This document shows positions 1 to 8,514 of a stretch of 64,000 nucleotides of DNA, piece by piece. Both the position numbers and the translations under genes were made by a program. The first letter of the stretch is position 1. Every line of letters begins with the position of its first letter. The DNA is from Methanobacteriota archaeon. GTDB taxonomy: Archaea > Thermoplasmatota > Thermoplasmata > Thermoplasmatales > GCA-001856825. The notes below the pieces were generated by a model. That model did not search any database. It worked only from the letters and a program-made list of their open reading frames with translations, and was not told the DNA's origin. The stretch is taken from NCBI GenBank assembly GCA_017857235.1, contig JAFMDN010000001.1, positions 1 to 64,000 on the forward strand. The letters are read 5' to 3'.

Positions 1-105
1 AGGAGAAGCCTTTAACCTTATACACAAAATTTACGGTCTCTGTCGAATTATGAATTATGGAACAGAATATCAATGAGAGTTCAAACACATTAAAGTTCAA
101 AGAAA

Positions 106-114
106 ATTTATATA
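106..114 (+). promoter_or_regulatory. TATA-like box of the hydrogenase-related operon
   Basis: The stretch atttatata is the only strong TATA-like element upstream of the operon. Archaeal transcription normally starts about 25 bases downstream, which places the RNA 5' end near position 136 and leaves a leader of about 95 nt before the start codon at 231. Confidence 0.5.
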
Positions 115-135
115 ACACCATTAAATTCCGTACGA

Positions 136-241
136 GAGGAATGGCGTTTCCTCCATAACCACTGAGTAACAACTCAGTTGATAACGCCTACGAATGACAG
201 TTGATAACGCTTACGGATGAGGTGGGATGAATGGAGGAAAC
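136..241 (+). promoter_or_regulatory. Possible structured mRNA leader with alternative pairings
   Basis: Seen: one hairpin pairs gaggaa (136-141) with ttcctc (148-153), and a second pairs actgag (161-166) with ctcagt (173-178). The 3' arm of the first hairpin, extended to gtttcctcc (146-154), is also a perfect 9-base complement of ggaggaaac (233-241), which begins at the last base of the start codon. The two pairings exclude each other. The ribosome-binding site gaggtg lies at 219-224. Inference: a cis-acting translational switch, or chance plus a transposon-end remnant. Confidence 0.35.
175..220 (+). repeat. Two tandem 23-bp direct repeats
   Basis: Units 175-197 and 198-220 both read cagttgataacgc, then c/t, tacg, a/g, atga. 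They differ at two of 23 positions and abut directly. The second unit ends inside the ribosome-binding site of the first gene. Possible roles are operator sites, a leader RNA element or a mobile-element end; the sequence alone does not decide. Confidence 0.7.
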
Positions 242-1178
242 ATTGTTATTAGAAACGATAAGTCAAGTGTTATTCACCCTATTAATGGCCCCATTATTCT
301 CAGGTATAATGGTAAAATTAAAGGCAAATGTTGAATCTAGAAAGGGGCCAAGTATATTTCAGCCATATTTCGATCTTATTAAGTTATTTAAAAAAGAAAT
401 TCTTATTCCATCCACCTCAGGAATTTTCTTTAAAATTGGCCCATATCTTTCATTTAGTATATATTTATTTATTTCATTCCTTATTCCGGTATTAATTCCT
501 ACTCCAGTTATATTCACAGCATCTGCAGATTTCCTTGGGGGTGCACTTCTTTTTTCCACGGCTTCCTTTATTAAGGTATTAGCAGCCTTTGACTCAGGAA
601 GCAACTACGCAAAATTAGGTGCATCTAGGATAATGTCCTTCAATTTCCTCGCTGAGGGAACTTTGATAACTGTTTTTTTCGCTGTGTCTATACTGACCGG
701 GACTAATAATCCATACACAACTATAGAATTATTAACTTCTAATCCACTTTCAGATCTTTCTCTTTTACACTTATTTTCTTTAATAGCGTTTTTCATGTTA
801 TTTTTATTTGAAACAGGTAAAATTCCTTTGGAAAGTAAGGGAGTCCAAGAATTGGGTATGATTGATTCCAGCTTGAATTTCGAATATAGTGGGAAACTGT
901 TGGCATTAAATGAGTGGGGGAGTTATATGAAACAGTATCTCCTGGGCTCTGTTCTTTTGAATGTATTTCTTTTTCCATGGGGCCTTTTCTCAGGCGTTCC
1001 ATTCTTCCTTATTGATATACCTATAATGTTTTTGAAGTGGATGATTTTAATAATCATCATAACTGTAATAGAGACAAGTTTGGCAAAATTAAGACTTTTT
1101 AGGATTATTGATTATTTGACTGTTGCTTTTACCTTCTCTGTTCTCTTCCTAATCCTAACTGAGGTGATATCTGTATGA
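231..1178 (+). CDS. Membrane subunit of hydrogenase-related complex (NuoH/HyfC/HycD-like)
   Basis: A 315-residue integral membrane protein of the complex I subunit 1 family, which joins the membrane arm to the hydrophilic arm and forms part of the ion path. The family signature is near the N-terminus: R37-K38-G39-P40, then QPYFDLIKLFKKE at 44-56. A second acidic loop with EYSGKLLALNEW follows around 216-228, as in NuoH. It is the first gene of six that overlap by 4 nt each. The start ATG at 231 has a good GAGGTG ribosome-binding site. Family assignment is firm; the substrate of the complex is unknown. Confidence 0.88.
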   Translation: MEETLLLETISQVLFTLLMAPLFSGIMVKLKANVESRKGPSIFQPYFDLIKLFKKEILIPSTSGIFFKIGPYLSFSIYLFISFLIPVLIPTPVIFTASADFLGGALLFSTASFIKVLAAFDSGSNYAKLGASRIMSFNFLAEGTLITVFFAVSILTGTNNPYTTIELLTSNPLSDLSLLHLFSLIAFFMLFLFETGKIPLESKGVQELGMIDSSLNFEYSGKLLALNEWGSYMKQYLLGSVLLNVFLFPWGLFSGVPFFLIDIPIMFLKWMILIIIITVIETSLAKLRLFRIIDYLTVAFTFSVLFLILTEVISV

Positions 1179-1819
1179 ATATGATTCAATCCATTATATT
1201 TTTAATTGCCAGCATGGTAGCAATTAGTGGTTTTTATATACAAGGGATAGAATTCATTATTGCAAATATTAGAGGTCAATCTATTCAATCAATACTAATT
1301 GCTGTTTTATCCTTCATAATGGGATTTTTGGAGAGATCTTTGGATCTTATAATCCTGGGAATAATGGTTGTTATACTGAGAGTTATCTTAATCAATTATT
1401 TTCTGGAAAGAACAATTCCAAAAAAGAGAAAATTCTCCGTTGAAAAATACTTGAGTGTACCTTACCTTCTTATTGTTGACCTTATTTTTATTGTTTTATC
1501 AGTTATTCTGATTTATAAATTTGTATTTTCTTCAATGATTTTACGTGAAAGTATAGCCCCTTCCAATATTCTCGTATTCCCATTGATAACATTTTTCCAA
1601 GGAATGTTCCTGATAGCCTCTAGGAAATCTACTCACACTCAAATAATTGGATACGTAGAAGAGGAAAATGCAATGATCCTTTTCGGTATATTTTTACTTC
1701 CAATTCCATTGATAATAGAAGCTAGTATTTTCCTTGATGTATTGGCATTAGTTGTGATATCATCAATAATTGTGCTTGAAAAAAGTGAGCATAATCCGGT
1801 GGAGGATTTGATAGGATGA
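1175..1819 (+). CDS. Membrane subunit of hydrogenase-related complex (HyfE-like)
   Basis: A 214-residue hydrophobic protein with about six or seven membrane segments. Length, hydropathy and position between a HyfC-like and a HyfF-like gene match HyfE, whose C-terminal part is related to the MrpC/NuoK ion-translocating subunit. It overlaps the previous gene (ATGA, 1175-1178) and the next gene by 4 nt, so translational coupling is likely. Primary-sequence motifs are weak, so the call rests mainly on context and hydrophobicity. Confidence 0.72.
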   Translation: MNMIQSIIFLIASMVAISGFYIQGIEFIIANIRGQSIQSILIAVLSFIMGFLERSLDLIILGIMVVILRVILINYFLERTIPKKRKFSVEKYLSVPYLLIVDLIFIVLSVILIYKFVFSSMILRESIAPSNILVFPLITFFQGMFLIASRKSTHTQIIGYVEEENAMILFGIFLLPIPLIIEASIFLDVLALVVISSIIVLEKSEHNPVEDLIG

Positions 1820-3159
1820 TATTCAATAACACTGCCCTGCCTATATTAATTTTATTGGTACCGGCAGTTGCTTCAATTACATTCAAATGGGGAAATATAA
1901 AACTTGCCACTGCGATATCGGGCATTATAGAAATTTTCCTTTCGCTATTGCTTTATATTGACAAACCTGCTCAGGGAGTCTTTTTCATAGATAATATTTC
2001 AGTTTTATTTATTTTCATGGTTACATCTATATATTTCATCTCTTCGTTGTACTCGATAAAATATTTCAGTCAACATGATATATATATTTCTGATGATTTA
2101 TATTTTCTTTTGCTCAATTTATTTACAATTTCCATGCTATTTACCCTGGAGATTAATAACTTTGGATTGATGTGGGTCGGTATTGAATCCACTACCATTT
2201 CATCAGCATTATTAATAATCACTGAAAGGAATGAAACTTCCTTAGAGGCCGCTTGGAGGTATATAATAATAGTATCTGCCGGAGTAACATTTGCATTTAT
2301 ATCAATAATATTGATATATTATGTTACCGGAACATTGACAACATCAACGCTTATTAATTCTTCTTTTAAGTCTAAATTTTTAGTTCTTGCAGTGGCAATA
2401 TCATTAATGGGATTTGGCACAAAATCTGGAGTATTCCCTGTACATACTTGGCTACCTGATGCTCACTCCGAGGCACCTTCGCCTGTTAGTGCAATGTTTT
2501 CTGGAGTTCTTTTGCCCGTAGCATTATATGTTATCTACAGAATTTATGAGATATATCCTCTTAAGACAGTTTACGTGTGGATTGCGACGTTATCAATAGT
2601 TATGGCTGCTATATTTTTAATTTATCAGGATAAATACAAAAGGATGTTCGCCTATTCCACGATGGAAAACATGAATATAGCCCTAATTGGATTCGCTCTA
2701 GGAGGGCCTGGGATAGTAGGCGCTCTTATTCTTCTCTTATCCCATAGTTTCTCAAAGGCAGGAGCTTTCTATTCATCCGGAAACATATTAAGATTAACAA
2801 AATCAAAGAAAATAGATGATGTAAATGGATTGTATAAGAATTCCCCAATTACTGCTATAGCTCTTCTATTCTCCTCATTTGGTGCCTCCGGTACACCGCC
2901 ATTTGGTTCTTTCTTTGGTGAGATTATTATATTTTTCTCACTTTATCAACAACATTTCTTGGTTCCATTTATACTGGTTATCATATCCGTTATATCTGTT
3001 TTCATTTCAATTAATTTTAATGTTACTAAAATGACTTTTGAAAATGGAAAAAACAACTCCAAGATTGATAGAACAATGGAAATAATTGCACTAATATCGT
3101 CAATTGTCCCTCTGGCTATTGGAGGATATATTTTAATTTTGATGGGAGGGTTGGTATGA
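1816..3159 (+). CDS. Antiporter-like subunit of hydrogenase-related complex (HyfF/NuoN-like)
   Basis: A 447-residue polytopic protein of the proton-conducting transporter family. The ion-channel residues are recognisable: a membrane glutamate (E124, in MWVGIEST), lysine K203, and the signature HTWLPDAHSEAPSPVSA at 210-226. Such subunits translocate H+ or Na+ in complex I, Mrp antiporters and group 4 hydrogenases. It overlaps both neighbours by 4 nt. Together with the 587-residue gene at 4963 the complex has two antiporter-like subunits, the HyfB/HyfF arrangement. Confidence 0.88.
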   Translation: MIFNNTALPILILLVPAVASITFKWGNIKLATAISGIIEIFLSLLLYIDKPAQGVFFIDNISVLFIFMVTSIYFISSLYSIKYFSQHDIYISDDLYFLLLNLFTISMLFTLEINNFGLMWVGIESTTISSALLIITERNETSLEAAWRYIIIVSAGVTFAFISIILIYYVTGTLTTSTLINSSFKSKFLVLAVAISLMGFGTKSGVFPVHTWLPDAHSEAPSPVSAMFSGVLLPVALYVIYRIYEIYPLKTVYVWIATLSIVMAAIFLIYQDKYKRMFAYSTMENMNIALIGFALGGPGIVGALILLLSHSFSKAGAFYSSGNILRLTKSKKIDDVNGLYKNSPITAIALLFSSFGASGTPPFGSFFGEIIIFFSLYQQHFLVPFILVIISVISVFISINFNVTKMTFENGKNNSKIDRTMEIIALISSIVPLAIGGYILILMGGLV

Positions 3160-4343
3160 GATATTACAAATTTAATGTTAGAGATGGTTATTACATAGGG
3201 GAAACCAGGCAGTTTTCAATATATGAAAAAGGGATGATAAGAAGAGATGAACCACTTGAAAGATTACAAATTATTCCAAAAATTAACGATAAAAATCATT
3301 TCAATTTTCAGTACGGACCTGCTACAGGGGGACTTATAGAATCATTGGATTTTAAAATAATTACAAATGGAGAGGCAATAAAGGGGATTGTTGTAAATCC
3401 ATATGTCAAAAGTAGAACCATGAGGTGTCTTAACAAAACAATAGATGAGTGCCTCCTTTTAGTTGAAAGAATAAATGGATATCATTCTGCAAGTCACTCA
3501 ATAGCATTTTTATCAGCGGTGGAAGATGCACTTAATATAGACATAGCAGAAGGAACATATTACGGCAGGATTGTTATTCTCGAACTTGAAAGGATTAGAA
3601 GTCATTTATTAGTTTTGAAACGCATGTGTGAGCCTGCTGGATTCGGAGTTCCCATGTATCAGCTTTCCTACATTAATGAAATAATCACCCGGATTATATC
3701 AGATATATCTGGGCACAGATACTTTTATTCAACAAATAAATTAAACAGAGTTGATGTTGATTTTGGACTCTTGTCATCATATATCCAAACATTAATTAAA
3801 ATTAAAAGGGAATTCGAAAATATATTTAACGGACTTCTAGAGTCTAAAATTTTCATTAATAGATTACAGGGAAATGGATTAATCAAAGATGATCCATTAA
3901 TTGGACCAGCAGCAAGAGCTGCAGGTTTTAAAAGAGATGCAAGGTCTAATATTTCTATATTGCCCTATAAGGAACTTAATTTTGAACCGATCATATTCAA
4001 TGAAGGAGATTCATTCGGCAGATTTTACATTAGGGGGCTGGAGATTTCTCAATCATTTGATCTTTGTATAAATGCCTTGGAAAGGGCAGAACAGAGTGAA
4101 TATAATTATAGCAATAATTTTTCAGGAGAAGGCGCGGCAAGGTTGGAGAGCCCGTCCGGGGATCTATTTTATTATGTAAATATAGATAACGGACTAATAA
4201 AGGATATTCAGATGTCCTCACCGAGCTATCTCAACTTGAAATCATTTATAAAGTCGGCTATAAATACTATTTTCACCGATTTCCATTTCAATTTTGAAAG
4301 TTTTGGTATATGGGTATCTGAAGTGGGGGTTGAGTTTATATGA
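3156..4343 (+). CDS. Large-subunit homologue of group 4 hydrogenase without nickel ligands (HyfG/NuoD-like)
   Basis: A 395-residue relative of the [NiFe] hydrogenase large subunit. The hydrogenase N-terminal motif ERICGICSxxH is here ERINGYHSASH (104-114): N107 and H110 replace the two nickel-binding cysteines. The C-terminal DPCxxC motif is also absent; the protein ends FGIWVSEVGVEFI. It therefore cannot carry a normal NiFe site. This matches the Ehr (energy-converting-hydrogenase-related) group and complex I NuoD. It lacks the NuoC-like N-terminal domain of HycE. Overlaps of 4 nt on both sides place it in the operon. Confidence 0.85.
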   Translation: MRYYKFNVRDGYYIGETRQFSIYEKGMIRRDEPLERLQIIPKINDKNHFNFQYGPATGGLIESLDFKIITNGEAIKGIVVNPYVKSRTMRCLNKTIDECLLLVERINGYHSASHSIAFLSAVEDALNIDIAEGTYYGRIVILELERIRSHLLVLKRMCEPAGFGVPMYQLSYINEIITRIISDISGHRYFYSTNKLNRVDVDFGLLSSYIQTLIKIKREFENIFNGLLESKIFINRLQGNGLIKDDPLIGPAARAAGFKRDARSNISILPYKELNFEPIIFNEGDSFGRFYIRGLEISQSFDLCINALERAEQSEYNYSNNFSGEGAARLESPSGDLFYYVNIDNGLIKDIQMSSPSYLNLKSFIKSAINTIFTDFHFNFESFGIWVSEVGVEFI

Positions 4344-4966
4344 GTAATCAATGGTTCATTAAAGGAGTGAAAAAGGGGATTTTAACTGAGGGATTTCCAC
4401 AATTACCTCCTGAAAAACCGCCACTTAGACCATCATTATTAATCGGATCGTCCAATTTTAAATGCCCTGTAGGAGCCCTAGATGAAAACAAATGGAATCC
4501 AGAAAAATGCATATTCTGCGATAAGTGCAGTATGGAAATGCATTTTACAGGTGATCAAAAACTTTTCAAAATAAATAGAAAAATGAACGCCTTTAAGCGG
4601 TCTCTTTATATTTATATCATAGATAGTGGAACATGCGGTGCTTGCAACGCGGAACTTTTTAATATATTTTCTCCACAGTATGATGCGAATAGATATGGCA
4701 TATTTTTAACCAATACACCTAGGAATGCTGATGTTTTAGTATTAATGGGTGTAGAAACCGAAGGTATGAAATCTGTACTAGAAGAAACCTATGAGTCCAT
4801 GCCGGAACCCAAGTGTGTAGTTAAGATGGGAACATGTGCAATAGGTGGTGCAGGAATAGGTTCTAAAATTTCATCCTTAGAGCCAGATGCACTTATTTAT
4901 GGATGCCCCCCTTCCCCGTACACAATTCTGGAAGCACTCATTGAATTAAAAGGTGATAAGCCATGA
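4340..4966 (+). CDS. Fused ferredoxin-like and NuoB/HyfI small subunit
   Basis: 208 residues in two parts. The N-terminal 80 residues hold C42, C57, C60 and C63 (CIFCDKC), enough for one ferredoxin-type [4Fe-4S] cluster. From about residue 88 a NuoB/HycG-like domain retains all four ligands of the proximal cluster: C99 and C102 (GTCGACN), C166 (GTCAIGG) and C189 (YGCPPSP). The small subunit thus still looks redox-active although its large partner lacks nickel ligands. The fused ferredoxin part may take electrons from soluble ferredoxin (inference). Confidence 0.85.
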   Translation: MSNQWFIKGVKKGILTEGFPQLPPEKPPLRPSLLIGSSNFKCPVGALDENKWNPEKCIFCDKCSMEMHFTGDQKLFKINRKMNAFKRSLYIYIIDSGTCGACNAELFNIFSPQYDANRYGIFLTNTPRNADVLVLMGVETEGMKSVLEETYESMPEPKCVVKMGTCAIGGAGIGSKISSLEPDALIYGCPPSPYTILEALIELKGDKP

Positions 4967-6726
4967 TGGATTTTATAATTCCGATCTTATATCTTTTAGC
5001 TTCTGTAATAGGGATTGTTAGTAGAAAATTTTCTTATATTATGATTATACTATCTTCAGTATATTTTATATTTGTCGGTTTTAATTTTACTGTCTTAACC
5101 TCATATTTTATTCTTATCTCTTCTTTAGTTTGGATAGTTGTTGGCCTATACTCATTAAGTTACGGTAACAGTTATGGTAAATGGCTTCATATTTTAATTT
5201 CGATAGATGTTTTTGGAATGTCTCTTATACTGCTATCAACAAATTATTTGTGGCTCATAACTGGATGGGAGATCATGTCAATATCTTCTTATCTGATCAT
5301 AGGCATAAATAAAATGATATATAGGCCTGCATTCGTTTTTATGGTATTCAGTGAATTTAGCACTGTTTCAATCATAATTTCGGCCATTTTAACTTTTTCA
5401 ATTTCTGGATCTTTTGCGATAGAAAGCCCGGTGTCTCCTTTAATATATTTATTGGTATCATTAGGAGCATTTCTTAAAATGGGAATGTTCCCATTCATGA
5501 TTGCAGAATGGCTTCCGATAGCTCATGGGAGTGCACCCGCTAATGCATCGGGGATTTTTAGTGCTACTATGACCTTAATGGGTGTATTTTTAATTTATAA
5601 AATGACTTTATTCTTGAGATATGATATTTATCTCCAATATATAGGATTATTTTTCCTAATAACAGGTGTGATCACACTTTTTTTCGGGTCCATTTATGCT
5701 TATATTTCAGAAAATACGAAAATGTTGGCCGGGTTCAGCACAATTGAAAATCAAGGTGCCATATTGATGGCTTTTGGATTGTACCTTATTTCTTCCAATT
5801 TGCTAATTAAAGATTTTATTTTAAATGTGATAATAATTTATTCCCTCGCCCACAGTTTAGGAAAAACTGGTCTTTTTCTGGCCATTGGAACTTCCGGCAC
5901 GGAAGAATTTGCAACCTTAAAATATAATAATGGTAAAACATATAATTTAGGTTTATTGCTAATTACTTTATCATTATCTGGGTTATTTCCAACTATCGGA
6001 GGACTAGCGACCTGGATGTTACTAGAATCATTCTTTATGCAGGCATATTTAGGTGGCTATATCGGTGCAGTAGCAATAATTGCAGGTTCAATTTTAGCAA
6101 TTTCAGAGGGTATGTCATCTGGTGCTATGTTCAAAATTATTTCATTTTTCTCTAGCAAAGATAAAGAGAATGCCCACCGTAAAAGATTGGAATCAGTGGT
6201 TATATTTTCCTTAGGTTTATCACTGACATTAATATTTATAATTTCAACCCTAATTGTGCATTCCCCCTTTGTAGGTGGAGCTCCCCCTCTATTCATACCA
6301 AATGGATTTTCAATTATTTCCAGATTGAATTCTAACATATTCGGGATTTTAACTCCATTTTACATTACAGGTCTAATTCTCATAATTACATTGGTTGTTT
6401 ATGTTTCGTTCGGCAATCCTTCTGGGAGAAATGTCAGAGTATGGAACTCTGGAATTCCAATTAATGAAAGATATACTTCCTTTGCTTATTCGAACAATAT
6501 AAGGCTAATGCTAAAGAGGGTCCTCCAGAAAGGTCTTAATGAATCTCAACAGGAGCAATATTTGGTCCCCGATATATTCTGGAATAAAATGAATGAATTT
6601 GCAATTTCCCTGAGAAAATATTCCAGATCATTTTCCAGACACTTCATGAATAGTTCAATTCTATGGTATATGATTTATATGATTATTTCTTTCTTGGCCA
6701 TAGTATTGCTTGCAGCTAATATTTGA
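4963..6726 (+). CDS. Antiporter-like subunit of hydrogenase-related complex (HyfB/NuoL-like)
   Basis: A 587-residue polytopic membrane protein, last of the six-gene operon, overlapping the previous gene by 4 nt after a GGTGAT ribosome-binding site. It has the proton-conducting transporter core, including a GWEIMS segment (membrane glutamate) and a central region like the LPxAH signature (EWLPIAHGSAPANASG). The last 100 residues are more hydrophilic and end in another membrane segment, as in HyfB. It probably forms the distal ion-translocating part of the membrane arm. Confidence 0.86.
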   Translation: MMDFIIPILYLLASVIGIVSRKFSYIMIILSSVYFIFVGFNFTVLTSYFILISSLVWIVVGLYSLSYGNSYGKWLHILISIDVFGMSLILLSTNYLWLITGWEIMSISSYLIIGINKMIYRPAFVFMVFSEFSTVSIIISAILTFSISGSFAIESPVSPLIYLLVSLGAFLKMGMFPFMIAEWLPIAHGSAPANASGIFSATMTLMGVFLIYKMTLFLRYDIYLQYIGLFFLITGVITLFFGSIYAYISENTKMLAGFSTIENQGAILMAFGLYLISSNLLIKDFILNVIIIYSLAHSLGKTGLFLAIGTSGTEEFATLKYNNGKTYNLGLLLITLSLSGLFPTIGGLATWMLLESFFMQAYLGGYIGAVAIIAGSILAISEGMSSGAMFKIISFFSSKDKENAHRKRLESVVIFSLGLSLTLIFIISTLIVHSPFVGGAPPLFIPNGFSIISRLNSNIFGILTPFYITGLILIITLVVYVSFGNPSGRNVRVWNSGIPINERYTSFAYSNNIRLMLKRVLQKGLNESQQEQYLVPDIFWNKMNEFAISLRKYSRSFSRHFMNSSILWYMIYMIISFLAIVLLAANI

Positions 6727-6754
6727 TATCTATATTTATTATTTAATAATTTAT

Positions 6755-7117
6755 ATTTGTTAATTAATTAATAATACTCATAGTGTCATGGAAGTAATAA
6801 ATTTCGAATGTTACCGCATGGTTAAAAGCTTTCTCTTGAATTCCTGGAACTCTTCCCAGAGGATATGGGGAGTATAACCCTTAATTTTCTCAACAATGTG
6901 TTACACACCCTTCTTAATGTTTAAATCCACGATGATATTTAAATTGTCTGATATAACTTCCATCTCTAGTATATTATACCCATAATCGCTTCTTTTCAAG
7001 AATCAGTTCCTATAATCTCCCACCTAATGGAGAACAAGAATTTACTCTATAATTTGGGCAAAATATCACATGATACTGACAGCTGTATACAGAGTGGTCT
7101 TCATTATAGTATTTCAT
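6755..7117 (-). pseudogene. IS200/IS605-family TnpA transposase, degraded
   Basis: On the minus strand an ATG at 7117 begins MKYYNEDHSVYSCQYHVIFC, which matches the conserved TnpA N-terminus (HSVY, YH, F-C-P-x-Y-R). A TAG follows soon after, then a frameshift. Further on, LEMEVISDNLNIIVD aligns with the HUH region, where the catalytic HVH has become NLN. Next comes IVEKIKGYTPHILWEEFQEF, matching the ILKGYTSRxLREEFPEL-type segment. At least four in-frame stops and one frameshift show that it is dead. TnpA is a Y1 single-strand transposase of about 130-150 residues; no intact TnpB is visible. Confidence 0.82.
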
Positions 7118-7234
7118 CTCTTTGTTAGCTATCTCTATCTTCCTAAAACATCGTACCATCATAGATAATATATCTTTCCGCAACTCGTCTCTTCCATTAA
7201 GGACGGAGCTTTCTTCTTTATTTTTCTGTAAATC

Positions 7235-7244
7235 CTTAAATAAT
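7235..7244 (+). promoter_or_regulatory. TATA-like box of eL42 operon
   Basis: cttaaataat is centred about 26 bases before 7266, which lies just ahead of the GGTGAT ribosome-binding site at 7270-7275. This fits a short-leader transcript for the eL42-eS27-aIF2 operon. Confidence 0.5.
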
Positions 7245-7280
7245 CATTTTTTATCTCTTATAGCTCTCAGGTGATTAAAT

Positions 7281-7568
7281 TTGAAAATGCCAAGAACTGT
7301 AAAAAGATATTGTCCCTATTGCAAAAGGCATACCGTTCAAGAAATTGAAAGAGTTAAGAAGAGGAAGGCAAGTGAACTTAGGAAGGGACAGAGGAGATTC
7401 AGAAGAGTAACTTCAGGTTATGGAGGTTTCCCGAGACCTGTTTATGAAGGTAGAGAGAAACCAACAAAGAGAATTAACATAAGGTACAGATGCACAGAAT
7501 GTAAAAAAGCTTATCACACTCCGACATTTAGGGCCAAAAGGTTTGAACTGGTGGAGGTTGAACAATAA
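7281..7568 (+). CDS. rpl42e: Ribosomal protein eL42 (L44e)
   Basis: A 95-residue large-subunit protein with a zinc-binding motif: C11 and C14 (YCPYCKRHT), C71 and C74 ([10 protein letters not shown]). The central segment rich in R, K and G ([12 protein letters not shown]) is typical. The TTG at 7281 is preferred because GGTGAT (7270-7275) sits 5 nt ahead of it and the family normally begins MK; an ATG at 7287 is the alternative. First gene of the conserved archaeal eL42-eS27-aIF2-alpha-Nop10 operon. Confidence 0.95.
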   Translation: MKMPRTVKRYCPYCKRHTVQEIERVKKRKASELRKGQRRFRRVTSGYGGFPRPVYEGREKPTKRINIRYRCTECKKAYHTPTFRAKRFELVEVEQ

Positions 7569-7762
7569 TGTCGGAATTTACAAAATTAAAGAATGCCAAT
7601 AAGAAATTTGTAAAGATCAAATGTCCAGAATGTGGTGGTGAAACCATTACATATTCTAGGGGATCTTCAGAGGTAAAGTGCATTATTTGTAATGCTGTCA
7701 TTGCTAAACCCACGGGCGGGTTAATTGAGTACAGAGGAGAAATAACAGGAGAATTTCAATGA
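7568..7762 (+). CDS. rps27e: Ribosomal protein eS27
   Basis: A 64-residue small-subunit protein with a C4 zinc ribbon: C19 and C22 (KCPECGG), C38 and C41 (KCIICNAVI), followed by the usual AKPTGG turn. Its ATG shares one base with the eL42 stop codon, and its end overlaps the aIF2-alpha start by 4 nt. Length and gene order are standard for archaea. Confidence 0.95.
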   Translation: MSEFTKLKNANKKFVKIKCPECGGETITYSRGSSEVKCIICNAVIAKPTGGLIEYRGEITGEFQ

Positions 7763-8514
7763 AGAAGGATTACCCTGAAGTGGGTGACTTAGTAGTTTGT
7801 ACTGTAAAAAATATAAAAGATTTCGGGGTAATAGTAACCCTCGATGAATATGAAGGGAAAGAGGGTTTTATCCATATTTCAGAAATCTCATCGGGTTGGA
7901 TAAAATACATTAGAGATTATGTCAGGGAAGGTCAAAGGATTGTCTGTAAGGTTATTGATGCTAACCCATCTAGAAATAAATTTGATTTATCCATAAGAAG
8001 GGTGAATGAGCATCAAAAAAGGGAAAAACTAAAAGAATGGAAGGAAGAACAGAGAGCATTAAAAATAATAGAGAATTTTTTACAGCAAAAGGGGAACCTT
8101 AAAACTGATGATGTAGTCAATATTTTAACCGATAAATTTAATTCTTTAAATTATGCCGTGGAATTAGCCCTTCTCTATCCAGATCAGTTCTTAAAGGAGG
8201 CCAAGGGATGGACTTTGGCCAAGGAATTCGTTGAATATGTGAAAAGCACTTTGAAACCTCCTGAAGTAAAAGTGAGTGGTATTGTGACACTTCAGACAGA
8301 TGCTGAGAATGGAATTGAATTAATAAAAAAAGCTTTGCTTTCAGGAAAGGAAGAAGGAATTGAGATATCATATGTTGGAGCTCCAAAGTACAGAATTGTA
8401 AGTGTTTCTACAGATGTCAAGGAAGCTGAGGAAAGGATGAGAGAGGCCGCAGAAAAGATAATAAACATGATGAAAAAATTAGGCGGCATTGCAGATGGAC
8501 CAGTGAAAGAGTAA
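7759..8514 (+). CDS. eif2a: Translation initiation factor aIF2 subunit alpha
   Basis: A 251-residue protein that with aIF2-beta and -gamma delivers initiator Met-tRNA to the small ribosomal subunit. An N-terminal S1 (OB-fold) domain covers about residues 8-83 (EVGDLVVCTVKNIKDFGVIVTL). A helical middle domain and a C-terminal alpha/beta domain that binds the gamma subunit follow. Full length for the family. It begins by a 4-nt overlap with eS27 and is followed without a gap by Nop10. Confidence 0.95.
   Translation: MKKDYPEVGDLVVCTVKNIKDFGVIVTLDEYEGKEGFIHISEISSGWIKYIRDYVREGQRIVCKVIDANPSRNKFDLSIRRVNEHQKREKLKEWKEEQRALKIIENFLQQKGNLKTDDVVNILTDKFNSLNYAVELALLYPDQFLKEAKGWTLAKEFVEYVKSTLKPPEVKVSGIVTLQTDAENGIELIKKALLSGKEEGIEISYVGAPKYRIVSVSTDVKEAEERMREAAEKIINMMKKLGGIADGPVKE

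Larger units (their letters stand above)
6727..7280. other. Intergenic region with transposase remnant
   Basis: This 554-base gap between the membrane-complex operon and the translation operon contains the decayed IS200-type transposase (6755-7117), a remainder in which I see no gene, and the eL42 promoter near its right end. Confidence 0.7.

Noticed and set aside
175-220. Tandem repeats as a small CRISPR array
   Set aside because: Only two directly abutting units with no spacers, and no cas genes in the window.
3156-4343. Calling the large subunit an active [NiFe] hydrogenase
   Set aside because: Both nickel-binding cysteine pairs are missing, so only a hydrogenase-related role is supported.
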